From CAVYWD01 sp963772225 (GTDB lineage: Bacteria; Myxococcota; Myxococcia; Myxococcales; UBA5297), in assembly GCA_963772225.1 (NCBI GenBank), contig CAVYWD010000001.1, positions 1,116,001 to 1,180,000 on the forward strand: a stretch of 64,000 nt of DNA, given 5' to 3'. Below are positions 53,165-63,613 of the stretch, piece by piece. Below the pieces are notes generated by a model. The model was given only the letters and a program-made list of their open reading frames with translations, had not been told where the DNA came from and did no database searches. Made by a program: the position numbers and the translations under genes. Numbering within the stretch: position 1 is the first letter of the stretch; each line of letters starts with the position of its first letter.

Positions 53165-55772
53165 TCACCGGTCGGCCGACGGCTTCACCCGCGCCAACAG
53201 CTGGCTCAAGGCCTGGACGCTGGGCGGCTTGGCCATGTGGTGGTCGAAACCCGCGCGCGTACACCGGGCGATGTCCTCGGGGTCGGCGTAGCCCGTCAGC
53301 GCCACCAGCGGCGTGCCCGTCAGCTCCGGGTCCGACCGCAGAGCCCGGGCGACGGCGTACCCGTCCATTCCCGGCAGGCCGATGTCGCAGAGCACCACGT
53401 CGGGTCGGAAGCCCCGGGCCTTCTGGATGCCGTCCGGCCCCGTCGCGGCGACCTCGACCGCGTGCTTCATGAGCTGCAGAACGGCGCGCAAGCTGTTCGC
53501 GGCCTCGGGGTTGTCTTCGATGACGAGGACGCGCCGCGGCGCGCCCCAGCGCAGTGGCGCCGAAGCCGAAGCCGGAGGCTCCTTGAGCGCGGGCCCCGCC
53601 TGGGCACGCAGCGGGAGCACCACCTCGAACATGGTGCCCAAGCCCGGCCCCATGCTCAGCGCCGCGACGCTGCCGCCGTGCAGCTCGACCAGCCTTCGCA
53701 CCAGCGACAGCCCCAGCCCGAGCCCGCCCTTGCCCCGGTCGAGCGTGGTCTCCGCCTGCGTGAAGGGCTCGAACAGGTGCGGGACGATCTCCTGGGGAAT
53801 CCCTGAGCCGGTGTCTCGGACCCGGACGATGGCCCGGCCCGCGGGATCCCGCTCGACCGAGGCGGTGACCGTCCCGCCCGAGGGCGTGAACTTGGCCGCG
53901 TTCTGCAGCAGGTTCGCCACCACCTGGGACAAGCGGGTGGCATCGCCCAAGACGCCGACCTCCTCGGGCGGCGTGTCCACCAGGAGCGTGAGGCCGGCGC
54001 CGTTGAGCAGCGACCGGTGGTCCTCCGCGGTGCGCCGCACCAGGTCCCCCAGGTTGAGCGACTCGCGGCTGAGCTGGATGGCGCCGTGCGCGGCGCGGCT
54101 GGCGTCGAGCAGCTCGTCCACCAGGCGGACCAGGTGATTCACCTGCCGGTCGATGACCGACAGCGCCCGCTTCGCCTGGTCGGCGCCGGGCGGCGCGCGC
54201 TCGAGCACATAGATGCTGTTCTTGATGGGAGCGAGCGGGTTGCGCAGCTCGTGGCCCAGCATGGCCAGGTGCTCGTCCTTTCGCAGGTCCGCCTCGCGCA
54301 GCGCCTTCACCATCTCCTCCCGCTCCAGCTCGGCGCGCTTCCGAACGTCGATGTCGAACAAGAGCCCTGCGAGGTGGGACGGCCGGCCCTGCTCGTCGCG
54401 ATGGACCGCGGCGCTCATGGCGCGGACGAAGCACCAGGTCCCGTCCTTGCGCCGGGCGCGGAGCTCCTCCTCGAAGACGGCTCGCGCGCCGGAGAGAAAC
54501 TCTCGGTAGCGCTCCTCGAAGCGCGGCCGGTCTTCCGGGTGGAGCCGCTCCCGGACCCACGAGAGGCAGTTTGCGGTTTCGGGCAGGTCCTCCGGCTCGT
54601 AACCCAGCACCTGCGCGAAGCCCGGGGAGTGTCGCCCCGAGCGAAAGTCGCCCGAGTGCTCGCAATAGCCGCCGCCCGACGCGCGCAGCACCACCGCGAG
54701 TCGCTCGTCGCTCTCCCGCACCGCCTGTTCCGCGGCCCTGGCCTCGCTGACGTCCACGAAGCTGACGACCGCACCGACGACCGGCTCGCCCGCTCGGATG
54801 GGCGCTGAAGTGACCGCGAACCAGACTTCCCGCCCGTCGGGCATGTGCGCTTTCAGATTCATGCCGCGCACCACCTCGCCGCGCAGCGCTCGAGCGCTTG
54901 GCGACCGCTCCGGGGTGAGCTGCTCGCCCTCCGCGGTCTCGATGCGCAACGATTCGAATCCGCTCCTCCACCTCCACCTCGATCCACGCGCGCGAGACGC
55001 CGAACGCGCGGTGGAACGCCAGATTTGCCCGGACGATCTTCCCGGTCGGGTCGACGACCAGGAGCACGTCCTCCATGGAGTCGAAGACGGCATCGAGCTG
55101 GGCGGTGTGCCTCTGGACCTCGGCCAGCAGCGCCTCGCGCTCCGCCTCCGCGCGCGTCCGCTCCGCGACATCGCGGATGAGCTCGAAAGCGCGCCCGCCC
55201 GCCAGCGCCGCCGAGCGGATCTCGCCGTCGAAGCCGGTGCCGTCCCTTCGGACGCATCGAACGCAGGCGCTCTCGCCCGGCGGCGGGCGCTGGAGCGCCG
55301 CGGCCGAGCGAGGATCCTCCGGGTCGAAGAGGCTCGCGCGCTCGGTCCCGCAGAGCTCCGATTCCGCGGCCCCGAACAGCGTGCACGCAGCCGGGTTGGC
55401 GCCGAGGATCCGCCCGCCCGGGTCGGTGAGGAAGACCGCCTCGCCGCTGGTCGCGAAGAGCGCCTGGAGCCTCTCGTCGCGGTCTCGGAGCGCCGCCTCC
55501 AGCGCCCCGCGGGGCGGGCCCGACTCGCGCGATCCGGCGAGCGCGGCCGCGAGCGCCGAGGCGGCCGCCAGGGCGAACGCCCCGAAAGCGACCAGCCATG
55601 GCGCCGGCCCGACGACGAGCGCCCACAGGCCCACGCCGAGGAGCACGGGGACCGGCGCCCAGGTGAGCGCGCGCCGCACCCGGCTCTGGCTTTGCGGAGG
55701 GCGCGCCGTCTGCCGCTGCCCGTCTTTCACGTCATTCACCTTGGATGAAGGAAGCGCACTCGCTCGCGCCAT
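53165..55772 (-). CDS. Hybrid histidine kinase (multi-PAS, HisKA, HATPase, receiver), with one-base frameshift
   Basis: About 868 residues after frame repair. Two membrane spans near residues 35-75 (VPVLLGVGLWALVVGP, APWLVAFGAFALAAASALAA) precede three PAS domains (GEAVFLTDPGGRILGANPAA; DAVFDSMEDVLLVVDPTGKI; LGYEPEDLPE), a phosphoacceptor LGHELRNPLAP, N box NLLQNAAKF, G boxes and a C-terminal receiver (IEDN, VVLCDIGLPGMDG, TGYA, KPP). The frame shifts at 54951-54955 (GATTC), and the total is 3n+1 nt; removing one T joins it. Start ATG 55772. No adjacent regulator gene. Signal unknown. Confidence 0.85.
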
Positions 55773-55991
55773 TTTACGAGGTCTTGAAGGCGCCCGCCCA
55801 GGCGCTCGCCCAAGGGACGCGCGCGCGAGCCCCGGCTGCGCCGGACGATTATCGTCCATGCTGCACCGTTCAGCCCCAAACCCGGGACTATCGGCGGGCC
55901 GCGCCCTGGGGATAGAAGGGGGCACCTGCCGGGCCGCGCCGGAGGCGAGCCCTCCTTAGCCCAAGAGGCGGCCCCATTCCCGAGGAGGCTT

Positions 55992-57608
55992 ATGCCCCGC
56001 CCTGCCGAGTGCCGTGCGCTGCTCGTCTATCCCCGCTTCGCCGCGCACTCGTTCTGGAACTACCAGGCCACTTGCCAGGCGCTCGGCGTGCGCTACCCGG
56101 CGAGCCCGCTGGGGCTGATCACCGTGGCGGCGCTGCTGCCTCCGCGCTGGCAGGTGCGACTCGTGGACCGGAACGTCGAGGAGCTCACCGCCGCAGACCT
56201 CGCCTGGGCCGACCTGGTGCTCACCGGCGGCATGCTGCCTCAGCAGCGCGACGCGCTGGAGGTCGTCCGCCGGGCCCAGGCCCTGGGCAAGCCGGTGCTG
56301 GTGGGCGGGCCCGACGCGACTGCGAGCCCCCACTGCTACGCCGACGCGCCGTTCCTTCTCCTGGGCGAAGCCGAGGAGGCCATGGCCGACTTCTTGGCGG
56401 CGTGGGAAGCGGGCGCCGACCGGGGGACCTTCCGCGCCAAGGGGTTCCCACCGCTCACCCGCTCGCCCATCCCGCGCTTCGACCTGCTCAAGCTCGACCG
56501 GTACCTCCACGTCGGCATCCAGGTCTCGCGCGGCTGCCCGTTCACCTGCGAGTTCTGCAATGTCATCGAGCTCAACGGCCGCACCCCGCGGCTCAAGTCC
56601 TCGGAGCAAGTGCTGGCCGAGCTCGACCGGCTCTACGCCATGGGCTACCGCGGCCACGTCGACCTGGTGGACGACAACCTGGTCGGCAACCCAAAGGCGG
56701 TGAAGCCCATCCTGCGCGACCTCGCCCGGTTCGTGAAGGCGCGCGGGTACCCGTTCGAGTTCTCCACTGAGCTGAGCCTCAACGTCGCCGGCGACGACGA
56801 GCTGCTCGCGCTGCTCAAGGAGGCCAACTTCTTCACCTGCTTCGTGGGAGTGGAAACCCCGGAGCCCGAGGCGCTCAAGAGCTCGCACAAGGGCCAGAAC
56901 GTCGGCCGGGACGTGGCCGCCAGCCTGCACAAGCTCTACCGCGCCGGGCTGTTCGTGAACGCCGGGTTCATCGTCGGCTTCGACGCCGAGCGGGGACCCG
57001 TGGCCGAGGCGCTGGTGCGCTGCATCGAGGAGGCGGCCATCCCTGTCTGCATGGTGGGCCTGCTCTACGCGCTGCCGAATACGGCGCTGTCGCGGAGGCT
57101 CGCGCGCGAGGGCCGGCTGCACGCTGGGTCCGACCGGCCCGCGAGCGAGCGGGACGCCGACCAGTGCACCTCCGGCCTCAACTTCGACACCCGGAGGCCG
57201 CGGCAGGAGGTGCTCGGCGACTACCGCGACGTCCTCGAGCGCATCTACGCGCCCGCGGCGTTCTTCGGGCGCGCGCGCCGCATGGTGCGCGCGCTGGACG
57301 TGCGAGGCCACCGCGTGCGCACGCCGGCCCGCCTGGCGCTCCGGGACCTGCGCGGGTTCGCCCGGGTCACGGCGCAGATGGCCCGCGACCCGGAATGCCG
57401 CTGGCACTACCTTCGGGCGCTCGCCGACGGGGCGCTGCACAACCCGGGCGCGCTCAAGGTCGCCGTGTCGATGGCGGCCCTCTACCTTCACTACAAGCCG
57501 TTCTCCCGCTACGTCATCGGCCTGGTGAACGAGAAGCGGATCGCCGCCGAGGCCGCCGATGACGAGGCGGCCAAGGCTCAGCGCCTCGCGGCCGGCGCCG
57601 AGAGCTGA
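55992..57608 (+). CDS. B12-binding radical SAM protein (DUF4070/HpnP-like)
   Basis: 538 residues. N-terminal cobalamin-binding-like domain (ALLVYPRFAAHSFWNYQATC; GLITVAALLPPRWQVRLVDRN), then the radical SAM core with C182-x3-C186-x2-C189 (SRGCPFTCEFCNV), GVETPEPEALKSSHKGQN and a C-terminal DUF4070-like region. Such proteins methylate unreactive carbons, for example hopanoids, or modify bacteriochlorophyll-like molecules; no hopanoid gene is adjacent. Start ATG 55992 with CGAGGAGGCTT. It diverges from the hybrid kinase. Substrate unknown. Confidence 0.9.
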   Translation: MPRPAECRALLVYPRFAAHSFWNYQATCQALGVRYPASPLGLITVAALLPPRWQVRLVDRNVEELTAADLAWADLVLTGGMLPQQRDALEVVRRAQALGKPVLVGGPDATASPHCYADAPFLLLGEAEEAMADFLAAWEAGADRGTFRAKGFPPLTRSPIPRFDLLKLDRYLHVGIQVSRGCPFTCEFCNVIELNGRTPRLKSSEQVLAELDRLYAMGYRGHVDLVDDNLVGNPKAVKPILRDLARFVKARGYPFEFSTELSLNVAGDDELLALLKEANFFTCFVGVETPEPEALKSSHKGQNVGRDVAASLHKLYRAGLFVNAGFIVGFDAERGPVAEALVRCIEEAAIPVCMVGLLYALPNTALSRRLAREGRLHAGSDRPASERDADQCTSGLNFDTRRPRQEVLGDYRDVLERIYAPAAFFGRARRMVRALDVRGHRVRTPARLALRDLRGFARVTAQMARDPECRWHYLRALADGALHNPGALKVAVSMAALYLHYKPFSRYVIGLVNEKRIAAEAADDEAAKAQRLAAGAES

Positions 57609-57670
57609 CCGTCGCAGGCGCGCGGCGATCCGCTCGTGGGCGAGCGGATACTTGAGTGCGGCGCGAAGAG

Positions 57671-57808
57671 CCTAATCCGGCGCGAGCCGGAACCAACGAG
57701 CGTTGCCTTAGGCTCCAGGCTCCAGACCCCGGCTTCGGGTACTGCTGTTCCTGGAGCCTGGAGCCTGAAGTCTTTGCCATCCTGCGCAAGATCTTGCGCC
57801 GAATGGAC
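57671..57808 (+). repeat. Dispersed repeat copy 2 (intact), with long hairpin
   Basis: About 138 bp. Shares both ends with 48823-49111. The centre contains AGGCTCCAGGCTCCAG and CTGGAGCCTGGAGCCT separated by about 27 bases, so the transcript can form a 16-bp hairpin. It lies between the radical SAM gene and the end of the convergent helicase gene. Position suggests a bidirectional terminator-like role, or a structured element of the REP type. Confidence 0.8.
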
Positions 57809-57817
57809 TAGGAGCCG

Positions 57818-59254
<1,437 letters not shown>

Positions 59255-59439
59255 TCGAGGCGAGCGAGCTCCTTCTGGCGCTTCAGAGCGGACGGGTTTT
59301 GCGGCACTGGGACAAAAGTCTCCAGTGTCCTGAGCCAAGGGCGATGCGGTTGAGAAGTTGGGAAAAATAAGGCGGCGGCCCTAGCCTGATGCTGCAGGCC
59401 AGGGCCGCCTCGGCCATCGACGCTAGAAAGTCAGCGGAT

Positions 59440-59646
59440 TCAGGCGACTGGGCGGACGTTGGAGGCCTGAAGACCCTTGGGCCCCTTGGTCACTTCGAAC
59501 TCCACCTTCTGACCCTCGGCGAGAGTGCGAAAGCCGTCAGCCTGGATGGCGGTGTGATGGCAGAACACGTCCGGTCCGCCGTTGTCCTGCGTGATGAAAC
59601 CGAAGCCCTTTGCATCGTTGAACCACTTCACTGTGCCGCTTGCCAT
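59440..59646 (-). CDS. Cold-shock protein CspA family
   Basis: 68 residues: MASGTVKWFNDAKGFGFITQ with RNP1 KGFGFI and RNP2-like DVFCHHTAI (where VFVH is usual), GQKVEFEVTKGPKGLQASNV. These small single-stranded nucleic-acid-binding barrels act as RNA chaperones in cold shock. The region upstream is a purine-rich leader (AAAAAGAAAGAAGAAG), perhaps a ribosome site or a cold-sensitive leader. A helicase gene follows on the same strand. Confidence 0.97.
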   Translation of the reverse strand: MASGTVKWFNDAKGFGFITQDNGGPDVFCHHTAIQADGFRTLAEGQKVEFEVTKGPKGLQASNVRPVA

Positions 59647-60001
59647 TCGTTTCTTCTTCTTTCTTTTTCGAGCCGCCCATGAACGTGCGGTCTCACTCCG
59701 TCACTATCTTGACTGGAGTAAGGCGCACGGTACGCGTTATGCGGCAAAATGTCGAGGCCCCGCCCAGGAGGCCGCTGCCGCCGTGCGGCGCCGCGCTCGC
59801 GTCCTTGGGGGAACCGGCCCGGCGCGCTTCTGCAGCGAAGCTCGCCCGGGCAGCAGGCAGGCCTGCCTTCTTCATATCAGAAACCACACCTGGAGCGGGG
59901 CGCGGCGCTCGAACCTTTCAAGCCGGCAGCGGCTCGAAGGCCACGGGGCGGCTGACTCGAGCGGTACGGGATCGGGCCGTCACTTTAAGGAGACCTTTTC
60001 C
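59647..60001. other. Divergent leader region of cspA-like and thioredoxin-like genes
   Basis: 355 bp with no gene. It holds the purine-rich csp leader and, just before 60002, the ribosome site AGGAGACC of the thioredoxin-like gene. I see no secure promoter. Confidence 0.4.
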
Positions 60002-60415
60002 ATGAAGCGCGCCTGGTCGGCCCGTCGTCTGCTGTTGCTCACCGCCACCCTCCTTGCCAGCGCCTGCTCCCGCGGCGAGGCCGCTTTGGCGGCCAGCCCC
60101 AAGCCGGCACCGGCCACAGGCTCGAGCGCGGGGGCTGCGGCCGGAAAGGTCCGGCTGGTCTTCTTCATGAACCCCAACGGAGCTCCTTGCCAGATGCAAG
60201 ACGGAATTCTCCGAGACATGGCGAGCGAGCTCAAGGACCGGGTAGAGGTGGTGCGGTATCGGACGACGGACGAGGGCGACCTCGCCCAGTTCGAGCAATA
60301 CGGCATCCGCTCACTCCCCACCTTGGTGGTGACCGACGCGAGCGGCCACGAGCTGCGCCGCGCCTCGCCGGGAATCCAGTCGGCCGCCTCGGTTCGAGGG
60401 CTGCTCTCGCCGTGA
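60002..60415 (+). CDS. Thioredoxin-like lipoprotein with a single active-site cysteine
   Basis: 137 residues. Lipoprotein signal MKRAWSARRLLLLTATLLAS with lipobox LASAC. The thioredoxin core is VRLVFFMNPNGAPCQMQDGI (where the usual CxxC reads APCQ, one Cys) and a cis-Pro loop IRSLPTLVVTDASG. A monothiol enzyme could form mixed disulfides or be reduced by CcdA. Start ATG 60002 follows AGGAGACC. It lies 7 bp before the CcdA-like gene, so the two are co-transcribed. Confidence 0.8.
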   Translation: MKRAWSARRLLLLTATLLASACSRGEAALAASPKPAPATGSSAGAAAGKVRLVFFMNPNGAPCQMQDGILRDMASELKDRVEVVRYRTTDEGDLAQFEQYGIRSLPTLVVTDASGHELRRASPGIQSAASVRGLLSP

Positions 60416-60422
60416 GCCTGCG

Positions 60423-61070
60423 ATGGAGATAGGCCTCACTGCCATAGCCCTCAGCTTCGGCGCCGGCCTCGCGAGTGTGGCGAGCCCCTGCGTGCTGCCC
60501 GTCGTCCCGATCCTGGTCAGCGGCACCGCCGACGAGCACCGCTCGCGCCCCGCCCTCATCGTGGCGGGGATCGCCTCCAGCTTCGTCGCCATGGGCATCG
60601 TCACCAGCCTGTTCGGCCGCGCCATTGCGCCGGCGCTGCCCGTCATGGAGAAGGTGGCGGGCGCCCTCGTCGTGGTCTTCGGCGTGCTCCTCATCGCCGG
60701 CGTCAACGTGTTCAAGCGCCTGAGCTGGCTCCAGCGCTTCCAGACCACCAGCCGGGGCCGCTGGTCCGGCCTCTTGCTGGGGTCGAGCCTCGGCCTCGTC
60801 TGGATCCCGTGCGTCGGCCCGATGCTCTCCAGCGTCCTCGCGCTCGTCGCCGCCCAAGGCAAGCTCCTGACCGGCGCCGCGCTCCTCGGGGTCTACTCGC
60901 TGGGCTTTGCGGTGCCGATGCTCGCCGTAGGCTACGGCTCGCAGGCGCTCCGCAAACGCGTGCGCGCCGTCGCGGCGCACCCGGCTGCCATTCGATGGGC
61001 CTCGGGGCTTATCTTGGTGGCCTTCGGCGCGCTCATCTTGCGCAAGGGCATGCTGTTCATCGGCATGTAG
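60423..61070 (+). CDS. CcdA/DsbD-type membrane thiol-electron transporter
   Basis: 215 residues with about six membrane spans. The conserved cysteines appear as GLASVASPCVLPVVPIL and GLVWIPCVGPMLSSVLAL, the symmetric motif of CcdA and the DsbD central domain, which moves electrons from cytoplasmic thioredoxin to the periplasm. Its adjacent partner is the thioredoxin-like lipoprotein 7 bp upstream, giving a minimal split-DsbD-like pair. Start ATG 60423; length and fold match CcdA. Confidence 0.9.
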   Translation: MEIGLTAIALSFGAGLASVASPCVLPVVPILVSGTADEHRSRPALIVAGIASSFVAMGIVTSLFGRAIAPALPVMEKVAGALVVVFGVLLIAGVNVFKRLSWLQRFQTTSRGRWSGLLLGSSLGLVWIPCVGPMLSSVLALVAAQGKLLTGAALLGVYSLGFAVPMLAVGYGSQALRKRVRAVAAHPAAIRWASGLILVAFGALILRKGMLFIGM

Positions 61071-61371
61071 GCGCGCGGCGAGGCTAGGGCCATTCCGATG
61101 AGACGGCCGGCGCTCTCTTGCCGGCAGCTCTCGAGTCGGTCCTATGCCCGGCCGCTGCGGGGCCGAGGCGGTTCGCAGGAAGCGAGGCCGGCGACGCCGC
61201 CTCCGAGCGGACCGCCGGGGCCGTGGGCGCATCGACCGGTCCCTTGAAGGCTTCTTCAGTCGACGGGGCGATGGCGACGCGCTCTGCCACTGCCGAGCCC
61301 CCCGGAGCACCTTTGAACCCGCGCGCGCCCCGTGCTTGGCTCTCGACTCGCCGACCAAGAGAGGTCACCGC
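61071..61371. other. 301-bp gap without a gene
   Basis: Between the CcdA-like gene and the next ABM gene. It contains open frames of unremarkable composition only. Confidence 0.4.
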
Positions 61372-61707
61372 ATGAGCCCGCCCCAGCCCGCAGCGAATCT
61401 CCAGCCACCCTATTTCGCGGTCATCTTCAGCTCCCGTCGCGCCGAGGGCGACTTCGGGTACTCCGCGATGGCCGACCGAATGGTGGAGCTCGCCCGCGAG
61501 CAGCCGGGATTTCTCGGCGCAGAGAGCGCCCGCGGCGCCGACGGCTTCGGGATCACCGTTTCGTACTGGGCGTCGGAGCAGGCCCTCTCCGCCTGGAGGG
61601 CTCACGCCGAGCACCGGGTCGCCCAGGAGCTCGGCAATGCCCGCTGGTACGAGCGCTACGAAGTGCGCGTCGCGAAGGTGGAGCGCGGCACCTTCGGCCC
61701 TCGATAG
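61372..61707 (+). CDS. ABM-domain protein
   Basis: 111 residues. PYFAVIFSSRRAEGDFGYSA then MADRMVELAREQPGFLGAES and GITVSYWASEQALSAWRAHA, EHRVAQELGNARWYERYEVR matches the antibiotic-biosynthesis-monooxygenase fold, with the usual FLGAES strand and W/H motif. Likely a small dimeric monooxygenase-like protein. Start ATG 61372 follows GAGGTCACCGC; the longer frame upstream is unconserved. Confidence 0.85.
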   Translation: MSPPQPAANLQPPYFAVIFSSRRAEGDFGYSAMADRMVELAREQPGFLGAESARGADGFGITVSYWASEQALSAWRAHAEHRVAQELGNARWYERYEVRVAKVERGTFGPR

Positions 61708-61729
61708 CCCGGCGCTGGTCGAGAGCGCC

Positions 61730-62332
61730 TCATTTTTCGCCCGCGGCCGGCTCCCGACGCTTGCATCGCCAAGGATGGTGCACGCGGAAGGGCGCCCCGA
61801 CGAGGGCCGCCTCGAGGTTGGGCAGCGTCCCGCGCTCCAGGAACGCGTCGACGTGATGCAGCAGCCGATTCACGTCCTTCCCCGTCATCCACGGGTTGGA
61901 GAGGTGCTCGTGCACCTCCTCCGAGCTCATCCCCAGGCGCCGGCCTTCTTCGACGGCCACCGCGTACGCCTCGACCTCGGTCGGCCGGTCGACGTAGTCG
62001 AAGCGCTCGTCCCACAGGTCGAACCCCTCGCCGATCTGCCGGAGATGGGTGAGCTCATGGAGAAGGTCGAGGTAGAGGTCGCGGGCCTCGCCGGTCTCGT
62101 AGTACCAGTTCGAGAGGACGATGTGCGGCGCCTGGACGTCGACGAAGGCGTAGCCGCGGCGCCCGCAGATGTCGACCTCGGCGCCTTCGAGCAGCTTCGC
62201 CGCGTCCGCACCGCCTTTCGCGACCCGCCGCAGCGCGGGGCTCCGCCCGACATGAGGGAGCAAGCTCAAAAAGGAGTGAGGGCCAGGGCACAGGCGGCGG
62301 CGGACCCTCGCGTAATCGGGCAGAGCGCGCAT
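61730..62332 (-). CDS. HExxH metallopeptidase-like protein
   Basis: 200 residues. YLDLLHELTHLRQIGEGFDL contains HELTH, a zinc-binding HExxH, followed at residue spacing by WDERFDYVDRPTEVEAYAVA with a further Glu (gluzincin-style). Length and features resemble SprT-like or ImmA-like putative metallopeptidases; no further assignment. Start ATG 62332. It converges with the ABM gene. Confidence 0.75.
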   Translation of the reverse strand: MRALPDYARVRRRLCPGPHSFLSLLPHVGRSPALRRVAKGGADAAKLLEGAEVDICGRRGYAFVDVQAPHIVLSNWYYETGEARDLYLDLLHELTHLRQIGEGFDLWDERFDYVDRPTEVEAYAVAVEEGRRLGMSSEEVHEHLSNPWMTGKDVNRLLHHVDAFLERGTLPNLEAALVGAPFRVHHPWRCKRREPAAGEK

Positions 62333-62484
62333 GACACCTCCTCATCACGTGGGACCCCGCGCGAGGCTCTGGAGATTCGAGCCCCGAGGCCGGGGGACGG
62401 GGGCGCGTTGACGGCCGCGCTCCCCTCGGCTGCTCGGCATGCCCCCTTCGGCGGCCCTTTGCGGCTCTAGCCAGGGACACGGCG

Positions 62485-62955
62485 CTGACCCTGCGAGAAA
62501 CCAGGCTCGACCCATTCCTTCGCCGACCGCACCGGGCGGTCTGGACGGCGTCGGCACCCATGATGGCGGGGATGGTCTTGATGGTGGCGGGCTCGGTCGT
62601 CGAGGCGAGCTTCGTCGGCCAGTGCGGCCCCGCGGCGCTGGCGGGCTTGACGCTGGTGCTCCTGCTCATCTTTACCATGACGGCCTGGCTCATGATCTCG
62701 GCGCGAATCCTCCTGGGCCTCAACGACCCGAACCTGTCCCTGCTCGTGGTGCTCGTCCGCCTGTTCGGCTTCGCCGTGCCCATCGCGTACCTGGCCGCCT
62801 TCGCCTTTCACGCGCGCATCGACGGCATCTGGGCGGGCATCGTCGAGGGGAAGGTGGCGGCCATCTGGATCCGGCGAATCGTCTGGCGGGGCGACCCGAC
62901 CGCGCGCGCCGCCCAGCGGACGATCGGGGCGCCGGCCCGGGTCGAGGCCGCCTGA
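62485..62955 (+). pseudogene. MATE-family transporter missing its centre
   Basis: Open frame from 62485 (CTG) or ATG 62560 to 62955. The start (FLRRPHRAVWTASAPMMAG, VEASFVGQCGPAALAGLTL) matches the first span of MATE efflux proteins (..D...VG.LG..ALA). The end (TAWLMISARILLGLNDPN, LFGFAVPIAYLAAFAFHARI) matches the last spans. About 300 residues in between are missing although the frame stays open. The product cannot form the twelve-span transporter. This is the second gene in the window with a clean internal deletion (see 28540). Confidence 0.6.
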
Positions 62956-62980
62956 AGGCGAGGCGAAGACCTGGGGCGCC

Positions 62981-63000
62981 TTGACATCGACGAGCGTCGA
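62981..63000 (+). promoter_or_regulatory. TTGACA box with adjacent palindrome before the marR-like gene
   Basis: TTGACA at 62981-62986 directly precedes TCGACGAGCGTCGA (62987-63000), a palindrome with six-base arms and a two-base centre. A MarR protein could bind here to repress its own gene. No clear -10 was found, and TTG 62981 could also be an alternative start codon. Confidence 0.4.
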
Positions 63001-63016
63001 GCGACAGCTTGTTGTC

Positions 63017-63613
63017 ATGAAGGCTGGCTCGCCCCGGAGAATCTCTTTCTCGCGAAGGTCCTCCAGGCATAGCAAAGCGGGCGAGGCGCTCATCGCGCTC
63101 GCCGTGAAGGTCGACCGGTTGAACGGCAGGCTCCTCGATGCCGCGGAGCGCCTCGCGTCGGGCCACGGGCTGTCGGCGGCCCGATGGCCGGTCCTCGAAG
63201 CGGCCTTGCAGCAGCCGGCGACGGTGGCGGGCATCGCGCGGAGCCTGGGGCTCACGCGCCAGAGCGTGCAGCGCCTGGCCGACGCGCTCGCGGGCGCCGG
63301 CCTGTGCGAGTACCGGGACAACCCGGCGCACCGGCGCGCGAAGCTGCTCGCCACGACCGCGCGGGGGCGCGCGGCGATCGCCGGCATCGGGCCCGTCCAG
63401 GCGCGGTGGGCGAGCCGAGTCGCGGCCAGCGTGGGCGAGGAGCCGCTCCGCGCCGCGAGCGCGGCCGCCGACGCCCTCCTCGCCGCCCTGGCCAAGGCCG
63501 AGCGCCCCGTCGCCACGGGCGCCAGGCGCGGGCGGCGCGAAGCCTTGAGCTCCAAGGCCTCGCGACCCTCTCACGCGTCGTACCGAATGTCGCCTGCGCC
63601 CTCCGCGTCGTAG
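63017..63613 (+). CDS. MarR-family transcriptional regulator
   Basis: 198 residues. LSAARWPVLEAALQQPATVA, GIARSLGLTRQSVQRLADAL, AGAGLCEYRDNPAHRRAKLL and the wing TTARGRAAIAGI are the MarR winged-helix pattern. Start ATG 63017 (MKAGSPRRISFSRRSS) is preferred; an in-frame TTG at 62981 is possible. The last 43 bases overlap the end of the convergent gene on the other strand. The MATE fragment upstream is a natural former target, since MarR often controls efflux genes. Confidence 0.88.
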   Translation: MKAGSPRRISFSRRSSRHSKAGEALIALAVKVDRLNGRLLDAAERLASGHGLSAARWPVLEAALQQPATVAGIARSLGLTRQSVQRLADALAGAGLCEYRDNPAHRRAKLLATTARGRAAIAGIGPVQARWASRVAASVGEEPLRAASAAADALLAALAKAERPVATGARRGRREALSSKASRPSHASYRMSPAPSAS

